Assembly: GCF_035046485.1 (NCBI RefSeq)
Contig: NC_085137.1
Span: 481,176,252 to 481,240,251, forward strand
Length of the DNA: 64,000 nucleotides
From: Aedes albopictus
Lineage: Eukaryota; Arthropoda; Insecta; Diptera; Culicidae
Direction: 5' to 3'
The notes below the pieces were generated by a model, which saw only the letters and a list, made by a program, of their open reading frames with translations, searched no databases and was not told where the DNA came from. Each line of letters begins with the position of its first letter. Position 1 is the first letter of the stretch. The translations under genes and the position numbers were made by a program. Shown here one piece after another: positions 43,329 to 55,231 of the stretch.

Positions 43329-46300
43329 TTTTTGGTTTAAAGATAACATTTACAAGTCTCAATTTTGATGGAACGTAATTTAATCTCAAACTAGCTTTGA
43401 ACATCTCAATTAGTAATGGAACCAACACCGCTTCTTCGTTTTGAATCAATGCTGGAAATATCCCATCAACTCCTGCAGATTTGAAAGGCTGAAAAGATCT
43501 AATCGCATTTTCCACTCTGGCCTTCGTGAAGATTTCATCAGCTAAATCTGAGGCGGTGTTTATTGTACTAGTTGACTCCAAAGCGTTTATACTAGGACAT
43601 CCTTCACCTTCCAGAGATATAGTATCATTGGAATCCACACTTAGAACCGAACCTGGAAAATGGGTTTCCATCATTAAATCCAAAGTTTCACGAGGAGTTT
43701 TGGTAAAATCTCCATCGTCACGCTTCCAGATTTCCCAATTCATTTGCATGGTCTTTTGCAAGCGTTTTTTGTAGTCTAGCATTTTTGTTTTCTTTTTATT
43801 CGTGAATTTTAAGTTAGGCTAATTCTTTACACAAGTCTAGCAACTACAGGAGAACTGTTTATGTTTTCACATGTCAGTACCCAAGATTTTATTTTAGATT
43901 TTCGTATTTCGTTGTTGTACTCAGTCAGCTCTTTCCTATACTGAGTCCAATCTCCCGTTAGTTTCGAACATTTTACGAGAAAATTTTCTTAAGCGATCCA
44001 GTTTAAAGTTCCACCATGGCGCGTCTCTAGTAGAAGACGATTGTATGGTGGGACAACTGCTGTTAAAGGAATTGATGATACTTTCATTTACCCTTTCGAG
44101 AAAATGATTCCAACTTTTGGGTTGAATCGATAGTTTCTCCCATTGTAAATGAATACGAATTCACCAATTCTACATATTGATCCCAGTTTGTCTTCCTGGG
44201 ATTTCTAAATGCGGTTCTAGAATAATCTCCACCGCTCCAATTGAAGATTATGTATTTATGATCAGATAGAGAAATCTTATCTGACACGTGCCAGTTTGTG
44301 ATCTTGTCAATGTCAAAGATTGCAGCATTGCACAGTGTTAGATCCAAGACCGCTTGCCTGATTGCATTTGAGAAAGTAGGTTTATCACCATTATTGCAAA
44401 TGTCTATATTGTTCGAAGACAGATACTCTAATAGTGACTAACCTCGACTGTTAATATCCGTACTACCCCAAACCGTGTGATGCGCATTGGCGTCACGTCA
44501 CAGCCAATGATAAACGATCTGTTGTTTTATTTACAGAATTGAACAAATAATGCGATCTCAGGAGGAGGAACATCACCAGGAAAGTAAGCTGAAGTCATAG
44601 CGATCTCAGTTTTACCTCTAGTGGTTGGTACCTCTACCATGACCGCAACAATGTCCCTTCTGATAAACTTTGTAATAGGATAGCATTTTAACGTTTTACG
44701 TACCGTGACCGGCCCTAATTCTGCGCAGTCCCTAATTCGGCGCACTTTCTCGAATATACCTACCACAAAATCACGGACGCTAGTTCAATATTAGCTTCAA
44801 ATATATTTTTTGAATATTGCTTCAATAGTAATAAAAAAGTTTGAGAAGAAAAAAATTTCAAATCAACGATCATTATTTTGTAAAAAAATAAAATGATGTT
44901 GCAAGTACTATAAATTGCCTGAAATCTGTGTCCGTTAGCGAAACTGCTAAAAAGTTGCTTCATGAGCTGAAGCATTTTGCGACATAAATAATGAAGAGAA
45001 TGTCTGCTTTTCCATGCGCATCCTGTACTGCTGTCTCCGAGGAATCAGAATAAGCAAAAAACAATTAGGTTTTCTTCTTCTTTTTTTAATCTTCTTGTTC
45101 TTCTTAGGTGCGCAGAATTAGGAACCGGTATTAAATGGTGGTCCTAATTCTGCGCAGACATTTCAACACTAAGTTTTGAACATATAATTAATAAACAAAC
45201 ATCATATAAATGCCACCATTGTTACAACTAGGATATTCGATGTTTCTTGCAATCCGGTGAATGTAATTACGGCTCAACAAGTTAGTTTATGAACTTTGAA
45301 GGCTAATTTACGATTTTTGAATTTTTGATCTGATAGTTCGACCGGACTAACCATTTGTTTTAAACATTTGCTATCAACCACGGGGGGAATTTTATGGATT
45401 CATGCAAGTATTCGTCAAATGCGATATATGATGTGAGTTTACATGGAATTTTATTAAACAGTGGAAACCCTGGAGTTAGACAAGAAAGAAGTCTCAGTTT
45501 GCAAACAAAGATTGTGCCACCTTGTCAAGGCGAAAAAGTGTATATTGCCTTTAGAAATGAAAGTAAATTTTACTAAAATGTGCGTATGCGAATAACTAAA
45601 AAGCTTTACGTAGTAGTATTCGATAATGCTACAAAATCCTTTTGTGTATTATGATTAAAATTCCCTTTGCTTAGTAATCAAAGTAGGAAGTATCAATGTT
45701 GAGGACATGCAAAGTTCCAATATGGTCGTAATTGATATGTTCGTATAAAAGTTGAAAATGAAGAATTCAATTGAATTTCATCTATGAATCATGTTCTCAT
45801 TACAATAAGCTTTTTTAAGTTTTTCCCATGTGCGCAGAATTAGGAACATTAGTGCGCAGAATAAGGAACATCCCAAAAAAGGGTGCGCAGAATTAGGAAC
45901 AGAGACACACTTTAGAATTTTCATGATTTTACATATAAATTGAGTGTTTTGTATAAGAATTATATTTTTCCCTCATTTACAAAGCTAACAACTATGTGCA
46001 GTCAAAAATTCAGCCAAATCGGTTCGATTTGGAATTTGTTACAGCTGATTGAAATTGAAAAAGTCTTAGATGCGCAGAATATGGGCCCTCCACGGTACTA
46101 GGACAGCAGTTGTGGGAGAATATTGTTGCTCATCATAAAATAGTTTACTATTTTGTGTCAGAACACCAAGAATCTTTCGTTTATTGGACCATGGCTCTTG
46201 AATAAGCGCCACTGCAGTCCTTCTTTTTTAAACCTTCGACTCAACACAGCAGAAGCACCTTTTGCGTGATGAAGGTTTACCTGTACAAACTTGATTCCCT

Positions 46301-46690
46301 TCATGAAAATATGCATTTACCCACTTTTATTAAGCCTCGGAATTGGAACCTCGGATAGCCGATTATCCCGGAGACAAATAAGGTCCACTGCGTCATTGCT
46401 CCGTTTAACACAGTACCTAAGGGCAAAATACCGTGGAGGATGCCCTGGCACTCCACAGGCACTGTTAGCGGCTATGTTTTTATCAGACTCCCTAATCATT
46501 CATTCCTAGGCACGGTACGCATTAAGCCGCTTGACACCATGAATAAGGGTCACCTGTTAGTGGACTCTTACCACCGGAACAGACGGTCCGTAGTGTTATT
46601 CTTAGCCAGTTGAAGGAACTGCCACCGACACTACACGGCTATCTAGGCTGATCGAGCCCGAACAGCCGATAGTTGTTAACAATTTATAAT
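43329..46690 (-). mobile_element. Decayed LINE (endonuclease + start of reverse transcriptase), split by a TA element
   Basis: On the minus strand, coding pieces run from about 46290 leftward. A start region (KGIKFVQVNLHHAKGASAV) is followed by the endonuclease (TAVALIQEPWSNKRKIL to TTAVL) up to 46098, then the insertion 44703-46095. The endonuclease resumes (VRKTLKCYPITKFIRRDIVA..., RDANAHHTVWGSTDINSR, SLSDHKYIIFNW) and the reverse transcriptase begins (FQPFKSAGVDGIFPALIQ...LVNVIFKPK), ending abruptly at 43329. There is at least one frameshift near 46225 and further breaks between 44350 and 44530. Motifs suggest the I/LOA/R1 assemblage. The 3' end is missing, unlike the usual 5' truncation of LINEs. 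Confidence 0.8.
44703..46095. mobile_element. TA-flanked element with TGCGCAGAATTAGGAAC motif at ends and inside
   Basis: The ends are CCGTGACCGGCCCTAATTCT and the complement of CCGTGGAGGGCCCATATTCT, flanked by TA (44701-44702, 46096-46097). The motif TGCGCAGAATTAGGAAC recurs internally at about 44730, 45108, 45150, 45832, 45855 and 45880 in both orientations. The 1393-bp element has no recognisable transposase. It interrupts the endonuclease of the LINE at 43329-46690, and excising it with one TA rejoins that coding sequence. Confidence 0.8.
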
Positions 46691-47133
46691 TTAACACCTA
46701 GTTGTTAACCTAGTTGTTAACAATTTATAATTTATTATTATTTTTTTTACTATTTTCAATTATTGATAGGATGTCAGTGAAATCCTTGAAGAAATTGTGC
46801 TGTTGAATTCCAAGAAAAGCTTTCAAATGACAGTTCCCGTAATTTTTGAAACAAATGTTGCATCTCGCAAAAATCTCCTATTGACTGTATCTTTTACTAG
46901 AATTTTTACTAAGAAGAATTCCAGTTTTATGTTGTATAGACCATTAGCAAATAATTATTTTTAAATTCCGTTAAAAATTATCATTTTGGCTGATTAATTA
47001 ACCTTCTTCGTGCATTAGCTGACGGCCACCTAGCTGATGTAGTGAGTTGCATTATAAAAAAAAATCATTGCATAAAATTTTATATGAAACTCGTTGCAAA
47101 ATTCGATTTTTCAGCACTCTTCGTATTTATATG
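46690..47133. other. AT-rich stretch, no gene
   Basis: A short tandem duplication of AGTTGTTAACAATTTATAAT lies near 46670-46735. Left flank of the TA element at 47136. About 40 bp before 47134 (around CGATTTTTCAGCACTC) are an inverted match of 48433-48475, so the TA element may itself have landed in a hairpin. Confidence 0.45.
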
Positions 47134-47135
47134 TA

Positions 47136-48430
47136 GGGTGGGGCGGGGCAAGATGGGTCGCGGGGCAAGATGGGTCAGTGCCATTTTCGGACGCATTACT
47201 CATGTTTTGATTATATTAATAATTTTGTTAGATGACCAGCATGAATATACAAAAGTTTGGGGCATCGATTGAAAAATTATTCACTCTCATTGGAAATAAA
47301 AAATAAAATGGTTTTTAGTCATTTTTCTTATGCGATACATTCCATATAATCTCCATATAAACGGTCGCGGGGCAAGATGGGTCACCTTCAATTCTGATCG
47401 TATTTTTGGAGCATTCAAAAGTTATTTATTTTTTATTACAAAACTATCTCATAAATGACTTCAATCAAGCGGAATGAACGCTCAAAATTATAACACAAAA
47501 TTATGATATTTTTTTAGTGAAAACATCGATTTTCAAGTCGCCTTAGGACCACTCAAATCGTAAAGTTTTTTATATTCCAAATAAATTTATAAAATGTTTA
47601 CTAGTAGCTCTTGTTTACTCAGTATGGATACCCTAGCAAAGTCTGATAGCAAATTGAAAACTAATTTTGATGTTGTGATATTGCAAATTTTGATAACTCA
47701 GGTTGTTGTCGTTTTGGTCGTTTTAACGGTTAAAACATCAAAAATGAGAGCAAAAAAATGTTCCTGTGACAGCAAATTGAAAACCATTCCTGCTATCAAT
47801 GATAGCAAATTGATAACTGTTTTTGTTATCAGCGCAAGAAAAATGAAAAATCTTTAAATGTAGAGTTTTTCGGTTGATATCAAATCCTAAATGCAATAAT
47901 ACAATTGCACTAATGATATATCCCTAGAATTACTCCATCTAGTTTACTAAATGATTTAAAAACTATTGTAACCCTAAATATTTACATTAATTCAAAATGA
48001 CAGCAAACCGAAAGCAAAATTTGAAATCAAATTAAGTAAAGATAAAATGATATCAAAATGTGATATCAATTTGTTGCTGAATACAAATCATGTTTTCGAT
48101 TTGCTGTAATTTTGTTGTTGGACTTTGCTCGGGTATAGAGCATATATGAATGCGAAACAAATATTATATTTTGACGTTTTTCGTTGAGAAAATGTGAATT
48201 GCTTAAAAAGTGACCCATCTTGCCCCGCACTTTTTTCACGGCGCCAAATCGATCACTTTTTAAAATTGCTTGTTTAACAGTATATTTTGTATTTAATGAA
48301 CTTTCTATCGACTTTTAGCATAGCTAACTAGTGTATTAAAGAGTAGCGGACGAATACAAACCAGTACGATTTGTATTTACAAAGTTATGATGATCCATTC
48401 TTAGGTGACCCATCTTGCCCCGCCCCACCC
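47136..48430. mobile_element. TA-flanked element with GGGGCAAGATGGGTC motif at ends and inside
   Basis: The ends are GGGTGGGGCGGGGCAAGATG and its inverted copy, flanked by TA (47134-47135, 48431-48432). GGGGCAAGATGGGTC recurs at about 47162 and 47370, and inverted at about 48210 and 48405. No transposase is visible in 1295 bp. A second TA element (47631-48133) is nested inside. Confidence 0.8.
47631..48133. mobile_element. TA-flanked element nested in 47136-48430, GATAGCAAATTGAAAAC motif
   Basis: The ends are CCCTAGCAAAGTCTGATAGC and the complement of CCCGAGCAAAGTCCAACAAC, flanked by TA (47629-47630, 48134-48135). The motif GA(T/C)AGCAAATTGAAAAC recurs at about 47636, 47770 and 47800, with inverted or degenerate copies to 48130. 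No coding function. Confidence 0.7.
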
Positions 48431-48782
48431 TACGACTCGTGCTGAAAAAATCAACTTTTTGTAACTCGTTACATATATAACTATTGTAATGCCAAAAACA
48501 GGATTTTACAGTGAGTTATTTGTTTAATACCTACTACTCGCTCTATAAATATCAAACTGTTTCTAAAAGAAAGTAGGTAATATTACCCAAACCTCTCCTT
48601 TTTAGCAAAACTTCGGCAACTCAGACGCTAATAGCCTGTTATTAAGCAGTTCCTTAGGTTCTAAGTTACGAATTATGAAGTAATTACTCACTCGTCAAAA
48701 ATCCAATCAAGCACACTTTATTATTTACTTTCTAATCTTAAAGTAACACGACAACATGTTATCCAACTAATCCTAATTCTCT

Positions 48783-49631
48783 TCAATCGTCGTTCTTCGT
48801 ATGGAACCGGCCTCCCTCGCCGCGAACCCGATTCATGGCGTGCTTGTGGCGCGACTCGTGCAAATACTTAGGCCTCTCCTTAGGAATCTTTCCCTGCGCT
48901 TCCAGCTTGGCCCGGGCCTGTCGCCGCTTCAAAATCCGTTTGTACTGCTTGGCATTCACGTACAGTGGTTCCTCTTCCGATTCGACGACACTGGCCGTTA
49001 TGGTTGGGATGGTTTCGACCGCTGCCGCCGGTGCAGAAGTACCGGGTTCTACTTTGATAACGCCGGGTTGTAGGTTAGCGGGTGCTGCAGAGGATGTAGC
49101 GGGAGCGAATACGGTCGGATTTTGCACGGTGGCCATTCCGCTTTGGTCCTGTGGAGCTGCCGCAAGCATCACCACAGGTGCCGCTCCAGCGGAACCGGTC
49201 GCCGATGTCATCGCTTGGTTCGGAATCTGTACGATGTTTCCGTTGATGTTCACGTTCTGGATGGATTCCGCCGGAAGTTGAACCGGTTGGTAGAGGAACG
49301 TCTGTGACCCGTCCAAGGTGAACTGCAACATCTGGGGTTGGGCCGTTTGCTGAACTGCCTGCGCTTGCACCATCAATCCTTGGCCGGGTAGTGACGATAT
49401 TGGAACAACCTGAACCTGTTGACCAGCGCCGGAACTAACCGCATTTCCCCCCAGAGATTGCTGGAGAGTTTGCAGCAGCATCTGCTGGTTGCCGTGATCC
49501 TGCAAAGCCTGATTCAGCTGGAGCACTTGTATGGGCGCACCGCCACTGATGGCACCACTTTGGTGGTCTCCTTCCATCTTGATGATTATGCTCGGCGCTC
49601 CAGTCTTGCGATCCGCCCCTTCCGGTTGCAT
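48783..49631 (-). CDS. NF-YA: NF-YA, nuclear transcription factor Y subunit alpha
   Basis: NF-YA joins the histone-fold pair NF-YB/NF-YC and gives the trimer its specificity for CCAAT promoter boxes. The 282-residue frame is complete and intronless. The N-terminal ~215 residues are rich in glutamine, alanine and hydrophobics, the usual activation domain. The CBF-A/NF-YA homology domain follows near the end: [20 protein letters not shown] is the subunit-interaction helix, and [20 protein letters not shown] with GGRF is the DNA-contact segment. The ATG at 49629-49631 follows CAATAAG on the minus strand; the stop is at 48783-48785. A minus-strand AATAAA lies at 48717-48722. Untranslated upstream exons are possible but not seen. 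Confidence 0.97.
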   Translation of the reverse strand: MQPEGADRKTGAPSIIIKMEGDHQSGAISGGAPIQVLQLNQALQDHGNQQMLLQTLQQSLGGNAVSSGAGQQVQVVPISSLPGQGLMVQAQAVQQTAQPQMLQFTLDGSQTFLYQPVQLPAESIQNVNINGNIVQIPNQAMTSATGSAGAAPVVMLAAAPQDQSGMATVQNPTVFAPATSSAAPANLQPGVIKVEPGTSAPAAAVETIPTITASVVESEEEPLYVNAKQYKRILKRRQARAKLEAQGKIPKERPKYLHESRHKHAMNRVRGEGGRFHTKNDD

Positions 49632-50082
49632 CTTATTGATTTCTGATCTCTCTCACACTAGGAAAACTGTTTTTTTTTTTCACTGAATCAATGCTTTTTA
49701 GCAGAGGTAGCACTAAAAATACAGACAAGAGACAGTTGAAAAGAAAGTGCGCTTTAAAAACGAGAGAACACCCGGAGGAAATCTGGTTCTGGTTTGAGAC
49801 GGACGATTCACGGATTTTTCTGAACTTTGTTGACTATTGATGCTTACGGCTTGACAGTGTTTTGATTCAAAATTTGAGATGATTCGCGAAGAGAAAGCCT
49901 CCTGTATTTACACTTACCACTTTTTTCGTATCCAAGCGGGTATTTTGACGGGACATTTCGACGATTTTGCACGGAATATTATACGAATTTTTCCTAGTAA
50001 AAACTTATCAGCAAATTATTGATCATCACTTTGCATTACTTTTTTCTGTTGACGCGACCGTCGAGAGACAGGATGACAGCCG
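49632..50082 (-). promoter_or_regulatory. Upstream region of NF-YA
   Basis: No coding sequence. The 5' untranslated region and promoter are expected here. I identified no specific element with confidence. A hAT-like MITE begins 460 bp upstream of the ATG. Confidence 0.4.
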
Positions 50083-50090
50083 CTTGTTTA

Positions 50091-50519
50091 CAGAGAAAAT
50101 AGGTAGAGAAGCGAAGAGTGAACAGCCGCCGAAATGGCAACACTTTTTCTGTTTTGATTTTATCGCTCGGATGCTGGCAACTGCAGCAAAGCAGATTAAT
50201 CCACCCATCGAAGGTAGAGCCTATCTCACATACCACATTTGAAAACTTTTTATACTGTTGTTGTATTAACTAGAAATTGTCAAACTTATGTTCCCAAATG
50301 TTACAATTTTCATTATTTCAAGGAATCAATGTTGTTTGCGCTGTCATCCATGATATATGGAAACTTTGGTGAAAATATGTTTGAAATGAGTGCAATACTT
50401 ATCTCTACTTATGCGGCAATCGTCAAGGTTTGTTGATTTTGTTCGATAGGATACCAGTTTGACGGTTCGATAAGGTATTTTTGGCTTCACACTATTCGCT
50501 TCTCTACCTATTTTCTCTG
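50091..50519. mobile_element. hAT-like MITE upstream of NF-YA
   Basis: The ends are CAGAGAAAATAGGTAGAGAA and its inverted copy (about 24 bp, continuing as GCGAA). A perfect 8-bp duplication CTTGTTTA flanks it (50083-50090, 50520-50527). CAG termini and 8 bp fit hAT. No transposase. Confidence 0.85.
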
Positions 50520-50614
50520 CTTGTTTAGAAAACAGATTGCTCTTAGTTCGAAAAAGGGTTTGGCGGATTTATCCGTAACGAATGAGATCTAAAAAAATAC
50601 TCAATTCAAGCATT

Positions 50615-51259
50615 GATTGATGCACCAAGCGAAAAGAAGAAGAAGTTTGACATCCAAGCGGTGTGCCGTCGATGAGATCCTTGTCGCTGATTGGTCGATG
50701 GACACGCTAACCCTCAGTTACCCAGATTGATGTCAAAGCGACCCAGACTGAGCAAAACTGCAGTTACTCTAAACTGAGTAAAGGCACCTTTACTCAAATC
50801 TGGGTTACCGATGTTGGTGGCAAAATCTGGGTAAACAATACCCAGCTCCTCCGGGGCCTTGATTTTGTTAATTTATTTCCAATTTAGATTTTGATTAAAA
50901 AGCTCTCAGTTGCCACGTGCTATTCACTTACCTGATGCTGGAAAACAGTTCCCCGGAATAATTCCACTGTTTTCCCGTCATTTATCGGCATATTTTTCGC
51001 GAAAACATTCATAGTTTCCAGCGTTCTCCTGACCGCTGCCATATTCTCAAGACGAAAAGTGACAAAGTGCCGATTACTCAGATCTTTACCCAAATTCAGT
51101 GAATCTGGGTTTTCGGGTTACCCGGACTTTGACAACTGCTAACAACATGAAAATCCGGGTCGAATCGACCCAGTCGATGGGTAGTTTTAGGTTAGCGTGG
51201 ATGTAAACGGCACACCGCTTGGATGTCAAAACTTCTTCTTACCGCTTGGTGCATCAATC
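50615..51259. mobile_element. Inverted-repeat element with GATTGATGCACC ends, containing a second inverted-repeat unit
   Basis: The outer ends match over about 55 bp, starting GATTGATGCACCAAGCG and passing through GACATCCAAGCGGTGTGCCG. A 4-bp CATT flanks both sides (50611-50614, 51260-51263). Inside, 50703-51199 has its own inverted ends (CACGCTAACC) and many copies of ACCCAG/CTGGGT in both orientations. No coding sequence. Confidence 0.65.
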
Positions 51260-51263
51260 CATT

Positions 51264-52035
51264 ATTGCCCATTGCACGGTGACGTCATCAAGAAATCGCT
51301 CTCTTTCTCTCCTACGGGAAATTAGAAAACAACAGGACCAACACCTGTCAAATTTGACAGGTACTGGTCCTGTTGTTTTTAAACTCTCTGAAGGAGCAAT
51401 AGAGATAGAATTTCGCCGTGAAGTGGTCTATTAAATAAATCTGGATTGAATTTATATAAGGGCGAAAGTAACATGAGAGAATAGGCTCCTAAAGTCTTAT
51501 CGGGATTCTTGTTTTAAACCACAATATATGGTTCAGGAGTACATATTTACTCATTTTTTGACGTTTTTATTAACCGTAGTTGAAAATATATAATTTTTAT
51601 TTTTTTAGCCTTTTGTCTCGCCCCTAGCTTATAGGGTAAAAGCGAGGGGGTCGACACAAATCTATTTGGTTCAATTACCATGCGATAAAACGTAATTTTC
51701 TTTGGGTTGCATATTTTTTGACGATTAAAAATATTTCATTGGAATAAAATCAATTTTATCGGATTTTCTCCATTTTCCATGGTTTTAGACATTTTAGCGC
51801 ATTTTAACTCGTTTTAAGCTAACTATTCTCATCAAAATGGTAAAAATCTTATATAACTCAAAAAATCGAAAAAATTAAAAAAATCGGCTGAAAATCGCCC
51901 AATATCGCTCAAAGTGCTGCGACGTCGCGACGCCGCATATGACAGCTCTTTTGCTGGCTTTAAACAAATCAGCTGCGTCGGTCATTGACAGTTTAAACCG
52001 AGTTACAGCAAGTGCGCACATCGTGAGTTTTTTTT
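51264..52035. other. Non-coding stretch
   Basis: A short perfect inverted repeat lies near 51328-51380 (AACAACAGGACCA... with its complement). Otherwise AT-rich without a recognised gene. It ends at the LTR fragment of the gypsy remnant. Confidence 0.45.
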
Positions 52036-52191
52036 TGGTTTGTACTTCTTTATTCAAGGAAATTAGAAGAATTAGAGAAAATTTTGTCAAGTTCAAGTTC
52101 GGCCACCCAGAACTTGGTGTTCCAGGTTACTCGCAACGGGGTTGCACTGGTGGTCTCGTGGATTGTAGGCCAAACATAACCACCAGAATTC

Positions 52192-52825
52192 TTAGCGATG
52201 TCGAAATTTCTTCAATGGCTGCCTCTTCACTCGTCCAAGAGCCCATTGTGGTTGACGTCCGATGACTTCGATAAACTGCTCGTCCTGGCGATCATTGTGG
52301 ACAACGGGCTTCGGTTGATCGTGATGTAGGAGATCCAGAACTGTCTTGATGTTCCGACCAAGCACCTGCTGCGAAGGTGTCCTACAGTTTAGGAGTAGTC
52401 CTGTATACTTGAAGGAAAGTCTGGAGCGTTTCGGAAATGTTCTTCCTTGGTTCTTCCCCTCGTTGATTTTGCGTAACGACCTCTTCAAGGTGTCAACAAA
52501 CCTTGCCATTTGGCCATATAACTGCGGGTAGTACGCTTGGTGGTACGGCGAGATACGGAAATGCTGAACGCCGTTCTTTCTGCACAAAGTCGCAAATTGC
52601 TCCGATAAATTGGGTGCCGTTGTCGGAAACGAAGACGTTTGGAATACCGAAACGTGCGAACATTTCATTAAGGAGCTCGGCGACTGCTGATCTCGTCGGA
52701 TTCCCCACGATGCGGATTTCTGACAACTTGGAGAAAGCGTCCACAACTACCAGGAAGTGTCGACCGTTGAGCGGTCCAGCGGCACTCGGTGATGAGTGAT
52801 TCCAGAGTGCATTCGCCTTCCACAT
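52192..52825 (-). pseudogene. Gypsy integrase fragment
   Basis: Two overlapping minus-strand frames (52493-52825 and 52192-52746) together give an integrase core with VVVDAFSKLSEI and VSDNGTQFI, then the C-terminal part PSQQVLGRNIK. The frame switch near 52600 shows an indel. Confidence 0.8.
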
Positions 52826-53060
52826 TTGCCTCGAGCTTGGAAAGAAGTCTCGTACGGATGACGGCGTCCTTGGAAGATCGTAATCCCTAGATGAAAATCA
52901 GGCGCTGGAATTGATCCGCCGTGATGTTGTTAAGGTCGAAATCTTCGCAGCACCTGTTGACTGTTCCAGCGTACGTCAGGAAATAGTCGGCGTCGTCCTT
53001 GACCAACTCGAAACACAGGTAGCGCTTGCTGAACAACGAGATCCGTATGCCGAAAAGCTC

Positions 53061-53145
53061 TGATAGAGACGTCTAGTCAAATTAGAGTGCAAGTAACTAA
53101 TGAAGATTTATTCATACATAATTCAACGCTTACTATGATCTAACA
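53061..53145 (-). repeat. 3' LTR of the copia remnant
   Basis: On the + strand it reads TGATAGAGACGTCTAGT to GATCTAACA. A purine tract AAGTGGGGA precedes it on the minus strand. It matches 54560 onward, but without the MITE present there. The short 85-bp length may reflect loss of part of the LTR. Confidence 0.65.
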
Positions 53146-53183
53146 TCCCCACTTAAGCGGTAATTCCTAACATTTTTCTCTCT

Positions 53184-54521
53184 TCAAACAGCTTTGAATT
53201 TGGTACAGGTTTTGTAAAAATATCGGCTGCCTGAAGGATTGATGATACGGTTAAAACAAATTGCCCTAGATGCTAATTGTTCTCGTACATAATGGTGTCT
53301 TATGTCTATGTGCTTGCTTCTTGAAGAGTAGCACACATCTTTCTCCGCCAGGCTGATGACGCTCTTGTTGTCGCAGTTGATCGGTACTGACATTTCGGTG
53401 CCATGAAGCTCTTGACGGAATCCTCTCCACCAAGCCGCTTCCTGGGTAGCAGATGAAAGTGCCATATATTTGGCTTCAGTAGTAGACAGTGCTACCGTGG
53501 ATTGGCTTTTCGAACTCCATGAAACCGCACCGCCAAACTGCATAAACACGTAGCCGGAAACTGAACGCCGAGTTTCAACAACGTTTGCTCAATCTGCATC
53601 ACTGTAGCCTTGGAAATCCTGCTCCGAATCAGCCCGGTACACTAGCTTGTGGTTTTTCGTCCCCTTCAGATATCGTAGAAAACGCTTCGCTGCCGTCCAG
53701 TGTGCTGATCCCGGATCGTTACTGAAGCTGCTGACAACACTTACCGCGTAGCTGATATCAGGCCGAGAGCATTGTGCAACGAATTGCAAACCACCAACCA
53801 GCTCTTTGAACAGAATACTTTTCATCCTTTCCATTTCTTCCACAGACTCCGGCTTCATCGCTTTGGTCAGCTTCTGATTGACGTCCAGGGGTGTCGATAC
53901 TGGGTTTGACTCCTCCATCCGGAATCGCTTCAAAAGCTCATCAATATAATGCTCCTGGTCTATGGCTACCATGAGCAGGATTAACGACAGCCATTCGTCG
54001 TCCAGCACGAACCCAATCTCTTCTAGCGTGTGGCTCGTTGACATTATTTCGTCGACGTACTCCTCTACGGACGAGCAATCTTCCAACTCCAGCCTGGCCA
54101 ATTTCCGCAAAAAGCTTATCTTCCGGTACCGCCCGCAATCTTGAAACGCCGTTTTCAAGCTGTTCCAGGCTTCCTTCGCTGTTTTGGACCGCTGGACGAG
54201 GCTATAGTTGTACGGCTCAATGCTGAGACATATGGTTGCCAGCGCCCTGTCTGACAAATCCGGATCCACTTGAAAATCGTCCGGACGATCTACCGCGCGC
54301 CAGGTGCCTTCGCGGATCATCACCATGCGCATCGCAAAGGTCCACGTGACATAATTCTCCCGTCCTTTCAGCTTCGGCACTGCCGGAAGCGAAATGCCAC
54401 CATGTCCTGCAGCCTGGTTTCCTGTGGGCTCCAGAATATTGCCGGAACGCCGGGTTCGTGGCATCGCTTCGCTTCCTTTCTTCCTGCTTCGAGAAAAATT
54501 TTCGCTTTCGGCCGATAACAA
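53184..54521 (-). pseudogene. Ty1/copia Gag-Pol remnant with large internal deletion
   Basis: From an ATG at 54521 the frame gives copia Gag (VPKLKGRENYVTWTFAMRMV, RALATICLSIEPYNYSLV, the UBN2-like region). At about 53950 it passes directly into the end of the reverse transcriptase and RNase H (NPVSTPLDVNQKL, SRPDISYAVSVVS, GYSDAD, ALSTTEAKYMALSSATQEA). Protease, integrase and most of the reverse transcriptase are deleted in frame. A TGA at 53589-53591 replaces the tryptophan expected after SDAD. The sequence GGTTATGAGCCCGGG beside the right LTR fits the initiator-tRNA-Met primer site used by insect copia elements. Confidence 0.88.
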
Positions 54522-54559
54522 CGACCGTTTCTATGGAAACATTCCCGGGCTCATAACCT

Positions 54560-54790
54560 GATAGAGACGTCTAGTTAAGTTAGGGTCTGTGTCAATTGGC
54601 GAATTAAAATTAATTTTTACTTAAATTTGACAGTTCAACACTTAAACTTGACAGTTTTCCTAAGGAAATAATTATCGAACTGTCAAGTTTAAGTGAAAAT
54701 TAATTTTAATTCGCTAATTGACACAGACCCTTAGAGTGCAAGTAACTAATGAAGATTTATTCATACATAATTCAACGCTTCAGTTTCTAT
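54560..54790 (-). repeat. 5' LTR region of the copia remnant, with MITE inside
   Basis: It begins TGATAGAGACGTCTAGT as in 53061. After removal of 54583-54730 and one TTA it continues to match through ATTCAACGCTT (54780), after which the two copies diverge. The outer boundary is not resolved. Confidence 0.65.
54583..54730. mobile_element. PIF/Harbinger-like MITE in the copia LTR
   Basis: The ends are GGGTCTGTGTCAATTGGCGA and the complement of GGGTCTGTGTCAATTAGCGA, flanked by TTA (54580-54582, 54731-54733). The other LTR copy (53061-53145) has a single TTA at the same place, an internal empty site. Length 148 bp. Confidence 0.9.
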
Positions 54791-55231
54791 ACTGTCTCCT
54801 CGAATGTGTATCAGGTATCAGTAGGTCGGCTCCAGAGTCTCGAATGTGTAGTCACGGGGGTAGCTTGGCAGTGGAAAAGCACGCTGAGGCTCCGCAGCAA
54901 CAATCGCAACTTCGCGCCGTCTTTTAGGGAGATGTACTAGCGGCCTAGCGGTACCAACGGTCGAAAACGAGGTCATTCTTCGGGTCGTACATGAACTCCC
55001 TCATGTTGAAGGCCAGGGATTCGATGGTGAATACCGAACTGTTCGTGGGCCGATGGGAATCGTTTTCTTGAATACCGAAACGTTCCATCATCTGCATCAT
55101 CCGAGCGTTTTGTTCCGCTATATGTCGATGCTGGTCCAGGATTTGCTGATAGAGGTTTTGAATGTGGGCTTCTCCAGATTTTGCCGTATCGACTCTTGAT
55201 TCAGCAGCTCTTCCTCCAAATCGTTAGATAC

